A DNA stretch of 64,000 bases from Chrysophaeum taylorii (GCA_029834535.1 JAQMWT010000117.1:1-64000), one strand, 5' to 3'. Counted from the stretch's first letter, positions 1 through 11,534 are shown. The notes: generated by a model not told the origin, from the sequence alone. Translations and numbers: made by a program.

Positions 1-232
1 CCGGAACGTTCGCAGTGGACGGGTATGGCCGGGGGCGAAGACGGAAGGTTATCGACGAGTTGGTTGTCAGTCACATCGCGGTCTCCTCGTCGCATGGCGA
101 CAAGCTTGATGGTCACTCTCCGCCGACCGACCTTTCGGCGCTCCTCGTCTACAGGCCCGTGATTCCGGACTGGCACCTGTCGGTCCGGCCTGGCTCCCAT
201 GCTCGGGAGAGGTCTGAATTAGTTAGTTAGTT
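1..232 (+). mobile_element. S1, retroposon copy cut by window edge
   Basis: This is the 3' part of a ~360-bp interspersed element seen seven times here, always in + orientation. It ends in a short (TTAG)n tail after the shared segment GGGAGAGGTCTGAA. The 5' part lies outside the window. The reading frame across it (start near 15) reflects GC-rich composition and is not a gene, because the same frame recurs in every copy of the repeat. Confidence 0.8.
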
Positions 233-810
233 CATGATGAGACGGGATGGTTTCCCAGGTGACTTACCACTGCTTGCTAATGCTCTGCAGGTTATGGGCC
301 CAGGCGGGTCCCTGAGAAACCATGTGTTAAAACGTGCACGTAACCTATGGGTTTTGAACTGTTACCGCGCCAGTGCAGCCTCGCCACGTAAACACACTTG
401 TAAATACAACGCCATTACCATTGGGCTGTATATAATACCTTTTTGCACACGTGATCGTGTAACCTTGTGTGCACCTGTTCATAGCATCGTATTGTCATGT
501 CAATGTTGATGTGTGTGTAATTGGCTAACCTGTACTCTTGCACACATGTTATGGAATATTTTGGGTACGTCCACTCGTACATTCCATGGCAATGCACTTA
601 ACAAGCTCCTTGAGAGCACCAAAACTAACCAGCTGCCTGAGTGACTACGCTTAGCGACACTACTCTGGACTCACAGCTTGCACAGTCGTCAAATAGACAT
701 CTTTCCATCGAAAACGATGAGTGTACATAGACACCGATAGACAGACCCCCTTAGAATGTCTAGACAGTGTCAACTGCGTGACTGAACCCACAGGTTCCCC
801 GTCAACTGCT
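233..810 (+). other. Leader or LTR region of Copia-1, no gene
   Basis: No credible coding sequence is seen. A TATA-like stretch (TATATAATAC) lies at about 429-438, which would suit an LTR promoter upstream of the gag-like ORF at 811. I could not match this region to sequence downstream of the element, so LTR limits are undefined. Confidence 0.35.
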
Positions 811-2590
811 ATGGCAGAACACGCAGCACGAGCCGCACCCAAGGCGATCACAGGTGCGGATATATGTAGTGAGTTTCTTAACGATGGAAATCGATTTCAG
901 CTTCAGACTCGCAAGGTATCCTTGCAAATCAAGCACATTAAGCAATTATTACGGTCCAGTCATGCCGATGCTTTCCTCGAGTACGACTCGTACGAAGCAT
1001 ATACTCGGTCATGCAAGGACTACGAGATCCTCCGGAATCAAATTCTCGATCGCGTTTTCCTGGAATGGAAGACCGATAGGGCTGCTGGTCTCCGTTTAGC
1101 TGTTGACGAATTGCACCCTGAGTATCAGGAATGGCATTTCACCAACGAAGCTTTCCCCGACTTACCTGATGCAGGAGTAGCTCAGCTAGCTACTGTCTGT
1201 TACGACTATGAAGTCAAGGCATTACGTCCAGAAATCAATGCTCGTTTCTTAGAAGAGGAACGAATCTTAAATCGAGCGCACCCGAAGGCACTAGCTTTCG
1301 ACACCCGTGTTCGTGCCCCTGTTACCATGTTTTCGTTAACTGCTGCTGACTGGCACACTTATCAGAACACGTACGCTACATTCTTGCATACTTACTTCAA
1401 TCTTGAAAGTGTTGGAAAACCGGCACTTGCGGCCTGGCCCGCCATCAATGAGGTATACAACAAAAGTTATTTACCCAGAAAGGCTCGAGCTATTATGCTC
1501 ATCGCCTTTAGTCACTACGAGTCTGTTACGACTACTGATGTGTCCTATTTGAAACAGCAATTTAACTCTGTTGTTTATAATCCTAACTGGTATGTCCATG
1601 TATTTATCGAAGCTGTCCTAGCATTTAGGCAAATCTCTTACCAACTTAACCAGGAAGAGACTGACCTTCAATTCGACCTTGGCACTCTTTGCAGGAAAAT
1701 CTATGAAGAGATACATCGGCATTATGCCGATAATACCAGCAACAACCGTTACGATCGTGGTTGGGTAGATTGGTGTTATATGTATGAAACCCGATCTTCA
1801 TCTCGACCTGTGCCAGAAGCTGAACGATTGTGTCACCCTACCAACCCTAGCTACATTTTAGAATACGCATTAGACCTTTACAATGTCGTATCAAATGGGT
1901 CGAACAAAAGGCGCTTAGAACGCCCTGTTGATTGGCAACCCTATGTCGAAGGTTTATCATCTCAACCAAAGCCAAAGTTACTACTTACACATACTTTGGA
2001 CTCATCAGACAAAAGTCTGACTCAAACTGCTAACACACTCGCCTTCATCACTTCGTCCCAACCTGGTACATCTTCCACGTTTAATGCTAGACGCTTGCGT
2101 AACTCTAATGATGCTCGCCAGCCTTTCTCTCGCAGCGATTTATCGTATTATCGCTCTGGTGATTCCCTTACCCTGATCGCCGACTGTGGTTGCGATGGAG
2201 GACGGTGCCTCATGAATCCTGAGCCTTGCGAGGGCATCCGCCTCGGCGTAGGTTGGCACCTATTCGCCTCCCGGGCGGGCCGGTTGGCAGCCGGAACGTT
2301 CGCAGTGGGACGGGGTATGGCCGGGGGGCGAAGACGGAAGGTTATCGACGAGTTGGTTGTCAGTCACATCGCGGTCTCCTCGTCGCATGGCGACAAGCTT
2401 GATGGTCACTCTCCGCCGACCGACCTTTCGGCGCTCCTCGTCTACAGGCCCGTGATTCCGGACTGGCACCTGTCGGTCCGGCCTGGCCCATGCTCGGGAG
2501 AGGTCTGAAGTTAGTTAGTTCGGTGATTCTTACGTCACCAAGAAAACTGCCGGACAGTCCCATGACCGTCCAATTTACCCCGCACTTTGA
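811..2590 (+). pseudogene. Gag-like ORF of Copia-1, split by S2
   Basis: The ATG at 811 (MAEHAARAAPK) is preferred because the in-frame sequence upstream looks like leader. About 450 residues are encoded before the S2 insertion. Joining across S2 with one copy of the 8-bp duplication GGTGATTC extends the frame to a TGA at 2588. The protein is rich in aromatic and acidic residues. It has no CCHC zinc knuckle and no similarity I recognise, so the gag role is inferred from position at the 5' end of the element. It overlaps the next ORF by 29 bp, which would suit frameshifting or reinitiation. Confidence 0.5.
2166..2521 (+). mobile_element. S2, full-length retroposon in Copia-1 gag
   Basis: Starts at the family 5' end (CCTTACCCTGATCGCC) and ends in GAAGTTAGTTAGTT. 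The direct repeat GGTGATTC occurs at 2158-2165 and 2522-2529, an 8-bp target-site duplication. The full-length 5' end is shared with S3, S4 and S7. Confidence 0.85.
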
Positions 2591-3125
2591 CAGGTCCTCT
2601 CGGTCTAACATGAAATTATTAGATCGAACAAACCACACCTTAAACACCCTGCGAGAACAGTGTAGCGAACTCACGAAACATGTGACAGATAATGATACCA
2701 CGACTCAGCTACAACATAATATCAACAAGTTATTTGAGACTTTATTACAATCAGCTGACATTCTGTCAACGACATCTACTGAGGACAACAGTAGTTTACT
2801 TCGTCTAAACGAACAGCTCATGTTTGCAGAAGACATCATTTATGATGTAGACGTTCATCTATCCTCGACCGAAAAGTCGTTAAACTACGTGGAGCCACAA
2901 CACCATACTGTCGTTACTGCTCCCACCCCAACAACAACTCCTCCTACTACAAACACACAGGGTAATCCTTCCAATACTGTGTCTAACCTCTTTACCGCTT
3001 CCGCCATCTCGGCTTTACCACCAGCATTATTGTCCTCGCTATCTTCACAGGTCCAATCTGCCCTCACCACCATCACAAGCCGAAACCAAAAGGGATGCCG
3101 ATCATACTTCGCTATCGTCATTTGA
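2562..3125 (+). CDS. Second ORF of Copia-1, function unknown
   Basis: 187 residues starting at MTVQFTPHFDRSSRS. The N-terminal half has heptad-like leucine spacing (LNTLREQCSEL and following), suggesting a short coiled coil. The C-terminal half is Thr/Pro-rich, then Ala/Leu-rich. The start overlaps the gag-like stop, and the protease ORF begins 12 bp after the stop. It may be a second gag product such as a nucleocapsid-like or assembly domain, but no zinc motif is present. Function is not established. Confidence 0.45.
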   Translation: MTVQFTPHFDRSSRSNMKLLDRTNHTLNTLREQCSELTKHVTDNDTTTQLQHNINKLFETLLQSADILSTTSTEDNSSLLRLNEQLMFAEDIIYDVDVHLSSTEKSLNYVEPQHHTVVTAPTPTTTPPTTNTQGNPSNTVSNLFTASAISALPPALLSSLSSQVQSALTTITSRNQKGCRSYFAIVI

Positions 3126-3137
3126 TAAAAGCACGGC

Positions 3138-4057
3138 ATGGCTGATGAGGCTGACGAACCATCACCACCTGTTCAACCGATCATTATTCCAACGAATCTG
3201 TTATTGCTGAAGAACTTCTTCACAGCCAGCCTCTCCACTACTTGCCCACATTCGGAAAACGCCTTCCTCACCAACTACATGAAGGTAAACAGTGTCCCTC
3301 CACATTGCTCTTTTCTATATTTTGACTCTTGTGCTACCATCTCATTGATGTCCACTTGCGATTTCGCAATACCCAATCATATAATTCCATTGGATTCCAA
3401 ATACGCGCCGATTGTTATTAAGACGGCTACAGGACAACAACGGGCATCACACATTATGTTAACACGTAACATCGTTATTCCCCTACCAGATCATCCACAA
3501 GTTGGCTATGTTAAGATCGACTTCGCTTTATGTCTTCAGCCAGTGCATGACCGACATCTCGCTATCCTGAGCATGCTCGAGTGGAACCAGACAAACCTGA
3601 CCACTGTGTTCAATGATCGAGCTGAGCCAAAGCTCAGCGCTGTCACGAGCCGCATAGACAAAGATGTACGTATACCCATACACTATGTAGCAGCTCATTT
3701 ACCCGCTATCCCTTGTCTCACTTACAACATCGCGCGCGACAAGCGGCTGGAACTTCGCTCCCTTGCATTTCCCCTCAAGCGATACCATGAAAACAGGGAT
3801 CTACTGGCATACTACAACTACCTACTCCAAAGCGTTTTACCAGATCGCCCGTGGATTCGCCCTTTGGTTCTCAATCTTCGGAAACAGAACAAATTTGTTC
3901 AGCAGAACATGCAGCCATTAACCTGACTACTGTCACGCCCAGTGTTTCTCTCACAAGAGACCAATCTCCGCAAGCCCGCTGTCATGTTACTTTGTTCTGG
4001 TTTGTCAACTCCGGCGTTCCTGTCTCAAGCCACTAATGACTTAGGCTTAAATATCAA
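3138..4057 (+). pseudogene. Copia-1 protease region, with in-frame TGA
   Basis: The ATG at 3138 opens the pol frame. At about residues 55-75 the stretch YFDSCATISLM resembles a retropepsin active site (hydrophobic-hydrophobic-D-S/T-G/C/A), followed by a hydrophobic segment ending LAILSMLEWN that resembles the protease C-terminal helix. An in-frame TGA lies at 3924-3926. The same frame stays open after it up to the H1 insertion at 4058 and resumes at 5064. The gene was therefore one long pol ORF, now broken by a stop and a Helitron. Confidence 0.6.
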
Positions 4058-5063
4058 CAAGTGCAGGCCAGTAAGTTCACCTAGTCCCAATCTCTAACCC
4101 CAGTAAGTTCACCTGGTCCCAGTAAGTTTCATATAAGTTCACCTGGTCAGTAAGTTCACCTAGCTCACACCAACTCCTTTGAGCTCGTCGCTCTCGCCTC
4201 CGCCAATCTAAGCTGCTTTGATCCGCACGCGCCGCCAACCTTTGAGTTTACTCTAAAAACTTTACTCTAAAAACCCCAGTATGTTCACCTGGTCCCAGTT
4301 TCACCTGGTCACTCAGTTCACCTAGTCCCAATCTCAAACCCCAGTAAGTTCACGTGGTCCCAGTAAGTTCACCTATAGTGCGCGTGTAGACACCGGGAGG
4401 GGGCTTATCGGTATTGCGCAGCACGTGTGGGGTAGGGTGGAGTCGTCGACCCAGATGAGTATATCCTCGGGGATGCCGATCGACAGAGAGCCACGTAGAG
4501 CTGGACGTGGCAGAAGACGGGCTTGGGAAAGAGGACGCCGACCTCGCGGGGCGTCTGGCCCTGGCTCTTGTTGATCGTTTGGCGTAGGCGGGCCTTAAGG
4601 GTACAGGTTGGAGGAGCCTCGGTGACAACGACACGATCGATCATGTATCAGGTACCGTTGCAGTGGCCGTGCGACGGGTCGAGGTTTCGAAGACCTTAAG
4701 CTCGCGCTCAAAGTCAGCATCCCGTTGGTTGTCAGGGAGTTGAAAACTCTACTGTAAAGAGCGAGGCGTCGTCTTCCGACCCAGCCTAGTCAGCCGAAAA
4801 GAACTCCGACACCTCGTCTCCGGGAAAAAAAGGCCGCGGTCATGCGCGCGTTGTCAGCATCGACAACATCGTTTCGACGGGGCGTGAGAATGGCGCGCTG
4901 AAAGAGCCGCCGCGGGTCGTGGAAATAGTCTGCGAGGTCGCCGTAGACGGCTTGGAGGATCACTGTCTGGCTCTCGCGCCTACCTGATCCTTACCCTAAA
5001 TCGGGGGACAAACAAACAAACAAACAGACAGACAGACAAACATCTGTCGATTAGTAGTAAGGA
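4058..5063 (-). mobile_element. H1, Helitron fragment element in Copia-1
   Basis: On the - strand it starts TCCTTACTACTAATCGAC and ends GCCTGCACTTG, sits exactly between A and T, and has no target duplication. Deleting it joins AAT codon halves (4056-4057 with 5064) and restores the Copia-1 frame, which fixes both ends. Inside are a GTCT/TTTG microsatellite, a remnant of the C-terminal PIF1-like helicase (motif INKSQGQT) and a degenerate ~19-bp minisatellite around GGTGAACTTACTGG. Confidence 0.9.
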
Positions 5064-7893
5064 TGTAAAAGTTGTTGTTGAGTCTGATGATACGCTTGTT
5101 CGTATGTTACGCCACCGTTTTCCTACTGTACTATTATTTGAATCTCTCCCCGCCTTTATTAACCATCTTCACCTAATCTCACCAGAGGAAAGGCGCACAT
5201 TCTATTGTGATATAATTGAGATCACTCCTCCCTGCACAAACAGGAATTTACTAAAACAGCAAAAGTCGGAAGACCTACACAGCCTGCTGGACGATTCTCT
5301 TTTCGACAGCATGCTGTCTGTCATCAAATTACTCCAGCCCTTGGTACTACTGGCTGAGATGACGGCTCCGCACAAATACTGTCATCCAGACCACATCACA
5401 GTGGCCAATCTCATCCATTCTACACTCGATTACTGTGTCGATGTTGTTGACAGGTTCCCGACCTACCTCTGTGGCGACTACCAATCTAGAGAAAGGTGGA
5501 TATGCATCGCACGCAGATATTCTACTGGACCAATTAAGCTATTATCGTGGCCCATCCTCCATCCACGCCCCTTCCTAAAGATCGTGGATGATCTACAAGC
5601 TATTCCCAAGCGCCTTTGGCTACCTAACCACGTATCCAAAGACTGGATCCGGGTGTTCCCCGATCCTCCATACATCCCCGTTCCTAAAACTTTTGCACCT
5701 TACTCTCGCACAGGTTCTGCTCAGCTTACTATGGCTGACCTTGAATCCCTCAATATGTTACTGCTTCGCCTTCACTCACAACAGGCTCACGAACAACGTA
5801 CTCACTCTGTTCAATCCGAGTGTACTTATCATCAGTTGTGCTTTAAACGCTCCTCTATGGAGCCATTACCCAATGCAACACATCCTATACACGTCAAGGT
5901 TTTTACAATCCTCTATAACTTGTTTGCCAGCTTACACACTAACTCACCCACTCCTGTGTCCTATTACATAACCGTTTTTGAAACTAACCAACCGTCACAC
6001 AGGTTATTACTTACAACCTCATCAACATCACACAACTCCTACTTCTTAACTGGTGGCCACCATTCCGACGGCAACCTCACCATAGAGAACGCCACCACCA
6101 AACAGCAAACCCCCATCAACGCCTTTGGAAGCACGTATACGTTCACTGCTTCCGACATCCCCCGCGACCGGGACAGGTCCATATATTTGGAGCCGTTTAT
6201 GGGTTACTTGTGGATAGTCCAAGCCCTTCCCCAAGTTGGCTCCGCTGCCACCTATGGCACCGCCATACAAAAACTCTTGTCCAGATGCGCTCTTGTGATG
6301 CCTGGCTGCCTTACCTACAAGGCCACCGACAACTCTTTCGATTACAAGGACTCTCATTTTGCTCTGGAAGATCACCACTTATCTCATAGTCGCTATATAG
6401 GGTATCTTCGTGGAAGTGACCGCAAACTCGGCTCTAAAATCCACTCAATGCTTGCTCCATTGCCAACCGTCCGAGGGTATGCCAATATTATTTTACTCGA
6501 CCCTCGCAACGGAAAATTACGCTACCCCACTCGACCGGAGTTGATTCGTGCTAACAACCACACCAAACAACAGGAATCCTTCCTCTTGTCTCTACGCCAT
6601 GACCTTTGCTGTGACATGCTCAGCAATGCTCTGCCTGCCGGTACGTACAGCACTCTGTACAAGCACCTTTCGCTCCTCGTTGCCGATATTAAATCCCTTA
6701 TGTTGGACCCTACCTTCCAACATACTGCTGCAGTGACTAAGAAATCCTATGTATCCAATTTCATGACCATTAATCAAGCTTCCACCACGTGCAGCACAGA
6801 TACCTTGTCTTTAGCACAAGCTTTTATGATGTCTATTTCCAGCAACTGCTTGACCGAAATGTCGTTAAACTATATATCTTCGTCCTACGAAGATACTCTC
6901 GTTACTCGTGATGATGAGGATGCACCTCCAAGTGACCCTGCTGCGCACCAGGATGACGACGCACCGCCCCCCCCTGCCTTAGACACCGAACTCAAGTTCG
7001 ATGTTCGGCGCAAACGGCATATTCCCGCTCATCCCATTCCTCGTAAGTCCCTCGCACACGGATCTACCGAATATCTCAATGCCAAAGAACGTGCCAATCG
7101 CTTTCACCGGGTGCATCAGTGCCCCGACAACGTCGCTGCCAAGGCCCCCAACGTACTTGCTCGCCCTGGATTCTCTGCTTCTGACATACCATATCGCGAC
7201 TTATGCACCGACTGCATCGCACACAACAAGCGCCACCCGCACAAGCATTTCAATGCGACCAGGCCTTCTTTTGAGCAAACTCACAAAGCCGGCGAAGTCT
7301 GGGCGTGCGACGGCGGCTATGTGACCATCCCATCCGAATGGGGAGGCTTCACACATATCATCGTCTTCAAGGAACTCATTTCGAAATTTCTCTTGGTGTT
7401 CTTTACACGCACCACCAACGCCACGGAGGTCACTCAAGCTCTGGATTTTGTGTATGACTTCTGTCGTACACAACTCAACGTGCACATGCGCACCCTCTAC
7501 TCCGATGCATTCAAGCCTTACTTTAGCCAGCACATTACCTCCCCGTACCGCGTCGATAAAGGCATTCAACTCATTGCCTTCCCGCCGTACATGCACCACT
7601 TTAACTTTGAAGTTGAGTCTGCCATCGGCTTCATCGCCTCCGCCTCCTCAACTCGCCTTCGTTCTCTCCTTGATGCTCACTATCGTGGCGCCAAGATCGT
7701 GGAACCCGCTATCATGTTCCCATGGGCGGTGATACACACCGTTCAAAGCTATAACCTTCTCCCGAACGCCACGCTCGAGCGCACTCATCATTCTATTCTG
7801 AGTCCGCAACAGCTACTCTACAACCAACTCAGCACTCCCCAACACGATATGCTCAAGATTTTTGGCGCTGAATGTTACCTCCTATTGGATCCC
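5064..7893 (+). pseudogene. Copia-1 unassigned region plus integrase
   Basis: About 940 residues in one open frame. The first ~600 residues show no motif I recognise. A Pro/Asp-rich linker near 6900-6990 precedes a HHCC-like zinc segment (RVHQC ... CTDC) and the integrase core. Catalytic residues can be placed as D in VWACDGG (about 7305), D in LYSDAF (about 7500) and E in FEVESAIG (about 7615). Copia-type residues follow (KIFGAECYLL). S3 interrupts immediately afterwards. The large pre-integrase region is unusual for Ty1/copia. Confidence 0.65.
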
Positions 7894-8256
7894 TTACCCT
7901 GATCGCCGACCGCATGGTTGCGATGGAGGACGGTGCCTCATGAATCCTGAGCCTTGCGAGGGCATCCGCCCTCCCGGCGTAGGTTGGCACCTATTCGCCT
8001 CTCGGGCGGGCCGGTTGGCAGCCGGAACGTTCGCAGTGGGACGGGGTATGGCCGGGGGGCGCAGACGGAAGGTTATCGACGAGTTGGTTGTCAGTCACAT
8101 CGCGGTCTCCTCGTCGCATGGCGACAAGCTTGATGATCACTCTCCGCCGACCGACCTTTCGGCGCCCCTCGTCTACAGGCCCGTGATTCCGGACTGGCTC
8201 CTGTCGGTCCGGCCTGGCTCCCATGCTCGGGAGAGGTCTGAAGTTAGTTAGTTAGT
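7894..8256 (+). mobile_element. S3, full-length retroposon in Copia-1 integrase
   Basis: Flanked by TATTGGATCCC (7883-7893) and TATTGGAGCCC (8257-8267), an 11-bp target duplication with one mismatch. Removing the element and one duplication copy joins the integrase frame on both sides. The tail is AAGTTAGTTAGTTAGT. Confidence 0.9.
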
Positions 8257-9080
8257 TATTGGAGCCCCATGAACACCACAAGTGGGAACCGTGCCGCCGC
8301 AAATATCTGTATCTCTGTTGCGCCAACGCGCAAAACCCGCTCGTCTCCCCACGCGTCGACCATCTCGCTGACGTCGTCCTCAACCCTGAAAACGGACAAA
8401 TTCGTGTCTCGTCCAAGCTGCATTTCCTCTACATGTTGCAGCATCCTACTCCTGATCCTGAACGAGCTCCTCCGCTTCACGCTCCTCCCGCGCCTTTCTC
8501 GCTCACACCCCACACCACTATCCAAGACCATGTCATTCAGAGGGGGGCAAGGACTCCTCATCCTCAGAGGGGGCACTCCCCACCTCCTTCAACTCCTTCT
8601 TCGTCCCCTACTCCTGCCTCTTCTCCCTCTTCTGGCGCTCTCGCCGACGAATCTGGCTCTATGTCACCGCCGCCCTTGCTTCCTTCTTACAAAGACATTT
8701 TTGCACAAGATGACCTCATTCTTGTCCCATGTTCCAAACAGCCTAACACTCGCAAGGCCACTTCTATGAAAACTATCCGAGCCCGGTTACAAGCGTCTAC
8801 TATTGGTGCTTACAAAGCCGCTGGTGGCAAGCTCGCCGATTTCCGCTGGGATCTTCGCCATCACTTTCTTACGTTCAAGTCTCCCGCCCTCTCCGCCCTT
8901 CATCTCCGTGGTGGTATTCTCTGGTCTGCTATCTGCTCTGAGGGGGAACATGCTTTGTTAGCTCGTCTTCTTCTCCCGTTGCGCACTGACTTACTTGCCC
9001 GCTACCCGCACGTCGATGGTTACGTCGCCCGCGCCAAGTGCGCATCCAGCATCCCAGCTGCAGCCTTTTTTAACTGCTGA
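8257..9080 (+). pseudogene. Copia-1 integrase C-terminus and linker
   Basis: Continues the integrase frame after S3. The segment HHKWEPCRRKYLYL matches the region after the copia integrase core that normally reads KLDPRSRKCIFLGY. A long Pro/Ser-rich linker follows, then an Ala/Leu-rich segment of unknown role. The frame ends at a TGA (9078), and the neighbouring frame carries on the sensible sequence from about 9050, so a frameshift next to a T run (TTTTTT) is likely. Confidence 0.6.
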
Positions 9081-11202
9081 TGGTTCACCTGCGTGCCCTA
9101 TTCCTCAGCCCCTTTTATCTGCGTTCACTGAACACGCTGCTGCCTTCGGCACTTCTTCCTTACAATATGCACTTACGTACCTGGCGCCGACCAGCTTTAT
9201 TGATCACAACTCCTCCGAGTTTGGCGCTACTTCCGCATCTCTGGCTGACTTGGAGGAATACCTTCTGGTCTCTACAGTGTTTATCACCCAGGTCTTACGT
9301 ACCGACCCTACTATCCATATCCAACTGGAATCTGCCCCTACTACTCCTACCCCCGCTCGCGGACGCCGGCGCCCCGACGCCGCCACCGCAAACACCCCCT
9401 ACGTTGACCCAAGCCTGCAAGATTGCGCAGGCGTACGCGACCGCCACGTCGGCCGGCGAACCCGCTCCCGACCACGCCCCGCTACCGGGCCCGGGCTTGT
9501 TCGACGACGACCAGGACCCTGCCTTTTGGCACGAGGCGCCGCCCTCGACCTTCGTCTTCGACTGGACGGCGGCCGTCCTCAAGGAACACGGCGCCTTCTT
9601 CCAATCGAGGCCATCCGCGTTGTAGCCGCCCGTGACGTCTCTGATGACGCCGTGGTCGTCGGCTGCATTACCGCCCTCGTCGTCAAGCGCGATGGCTCGC
9701 AGAAGGTTCGCTTCTGCTACGACGGGGCTCAAGCCAAACGGACCGAGACTGCGCATGCGCTCGCCGTCCCGGAGGACCACGACGATGCGCCTTGTACCGT
9801 CACTGCGGTTTCACCCTCGTACGCGTCGCCATGCGCGGACAACAATGCCGTGCTCGTCTTCGTGGCCGTCTGCAACCGCTACGGCTATGTCGCCTGCGCT
9901 GGGGACGCTCGGTGCGCCTACCTCCAATCTCACCCACTCCTACCTCATGAGCGCCGCTACATGCGCCCGCCTCGCCACATTGGCGACTACATGGCAGACC
10001 TTCCTCTGGACCAACGATACGACCCGGCTCGGTCGCTGTGGCTCACGCTCAAGCCTGTCTACGGCCAGCCCCATGCGGGCCGCAAGTGGTATGAGACGTT
10101 CGTCGAGTACCTCGGCCTTCTTGGCTTCCTCGAATCGCCGTACCACCCCTGCTTCTTCTACCGCTATGAAGATACTGGGCCGCCGACGGTACTCATCAGC
10201 GTTGTCGACAACATTCCGCTCGCGGGCCAACCGGACGCCGTGGCTGAAGTACGCGCTGCGCTCAACGACCGTTTTGTCATGACGTGGGAAGACGTCGCTC
10301 ACGACATCTGCGGCATCACCCTCGACTACCGTGCCGATGGCTCTGTCTTCGCCCACCAGCGCCCGTACATCGACAAGGTCCTCGGTCACCTCGGCTACGG
10401 CTCGATCACGGTCGGGCCTGCCACACCGATGCACCTGGACTTCAACGTCGACCCCCACGTACCCGACAAGACGGCCGACAGCGGCGACGTCCGTGCCGCG
10501 CTCGCCATCAACCCACGCGAGGCCCTTGGTCTGCTCATGTTCACGCGCGCGACGTTGCCCACCTTCGCGCGCACGGTTCACGTCCTGGCCACCGCCGTAA
10601 ACGTGTGGTCCGAGCGCCACGCTCGGGCCCTCGACCGCGCCCTGCGCTGGCTCGCGGCTCACCGGGACCTTGGCATCCTGTTTTCTGCTGCCTACCGAGG
10701 CGCCTTCCACGTCTCTGCTTATGCGGACGAGAGTCTTGGCTGTGAGCTCGCTCGCGGTGCGCACGGCTCTGCCCTCTCGCGCCTCGGTGGTGCCGTTCTC
10801 CTCCAGGGGGCCTGCGTCTCCGGGGCCAGTCGGCGCGTCTCTGCGTGCCACAGCACGCCTGAGATTGCCATCTTAGCCCTGTCTCACACTGTCCGTCGCC
10901 TTATTGGCGTGCGCCACCTCATCCAGACCCTCGAGGGGGTCCGGCCGCCTCGCACCACGGTATGGTGTGATAACCAACCGGCACTGAAGATCGTCCGTCG
11001 CCGTCTTCTGTCGCCTAACTTGCGCCATCTGCGTATCGCCCTCAATGCCCTCATTTGCGCAGTTGATACGTACGACTGTGCCTACAAGTACGTCAAGACC
11101 AAGCTCAATTACGCCAACGTCTTCGTTTCCAACGAAGACGCTGACCTCTTCGACCGCGATACTGCCTTCCTCACCGGTCATGTCACCCCTGGCCTCTCCT
11201 AG
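9050..11202 (+). pseudogene. Copia-1 reverse transcriptase and RNase H
   Basis: The coding frame switches near 9350 and again near 9600. From about 9600 to the stop at 11200 one frame of ~530 residues is open. RT landmarks: GDARCAYLQ (copia MDVKTAFLNG position, first Asp) near 9900 and SVVDNIPLAG (YVDD position) near 10200. The second Asp of the catalytic pair is Asn, so activity is doubtful. RNase H landmarks: YADESLGCE, STPEIAIL and WCDNQPAL. This segment is far more GC-rich than the rest of the element. Confidence 0.7.
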
Positions 11203-11534
11203 ACTCCTGGGGAGGTCCTACCTCGCTCTGCTCTTGTTCTTTCTTTTTCGCGCCCTTCCGCTGCGCTTCGCTCCTTTCACGTGCCTCCTGCAGCCCTCTC
11301 TTCGCACCTGATCGCTTCGCTGGATGGGGAGGCACCAGCCTGTCCCAGTGACACGCCACTGACACACCAACCACGCACCACGCACGCGCCACGTCGCCTG
11401 TCCTGACACTAGGTCACATGCCACGTTCACTTCATACACACATGACACTCATGCGAAACCCTCTTGCAGAGATCGGGGGTGTAAGATGTGAAATGTGCCA
11501 GTGTCGCACACATAATAGTGTAGCTCTATGGACG
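11203..11534 (+). other. 3' non-coding part of Copia-1
   Basis: No gene is seen. A purine-rich stretch (GGATGGGGAGGCA, near 11320) could be a polypurine tract before a 3' LTR, but no partner LTR was recognised near the 5' end. Homology to Gypsy-A begins abruptly at about 11535. Confidence 0.35.

Larger units (their letters stand above)
233..11534 (+). mobile_element. Copia-1, long divergent Ty1/copia-like element
   Basis: The + strand order is gag-like ORFs, aspartic protease, a large unassigned region, integrase, reverse transcriptase, RNase H. Integrase preceding RT is the Ty1/copia order. S2 (2166-2521), H1 (4058-5063) and S3 (7894-8256) are inserted in it; without them the element is about 9.5 kb, large for this superfamily. 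Removing H1 and S3 restores one frame from 3138 to about 9050. It is probably inactive: an in-frame TGA lies at 3924, several frameshifts fall at 9.05-9.6 kb, and the RT active-site box reads VVDN. No LTR pair was found. The right limit is where Gypsy-A1 homology starts. Confidence 0.7.

Noticed and set aside
7862-8251. Long + frame across S3 (and matching frames in S2, S4, S7)
   Set aside because: The frame follows the repeat itself in every copy and is disrupted in S5; it is stop-poor GC-rich DNA.
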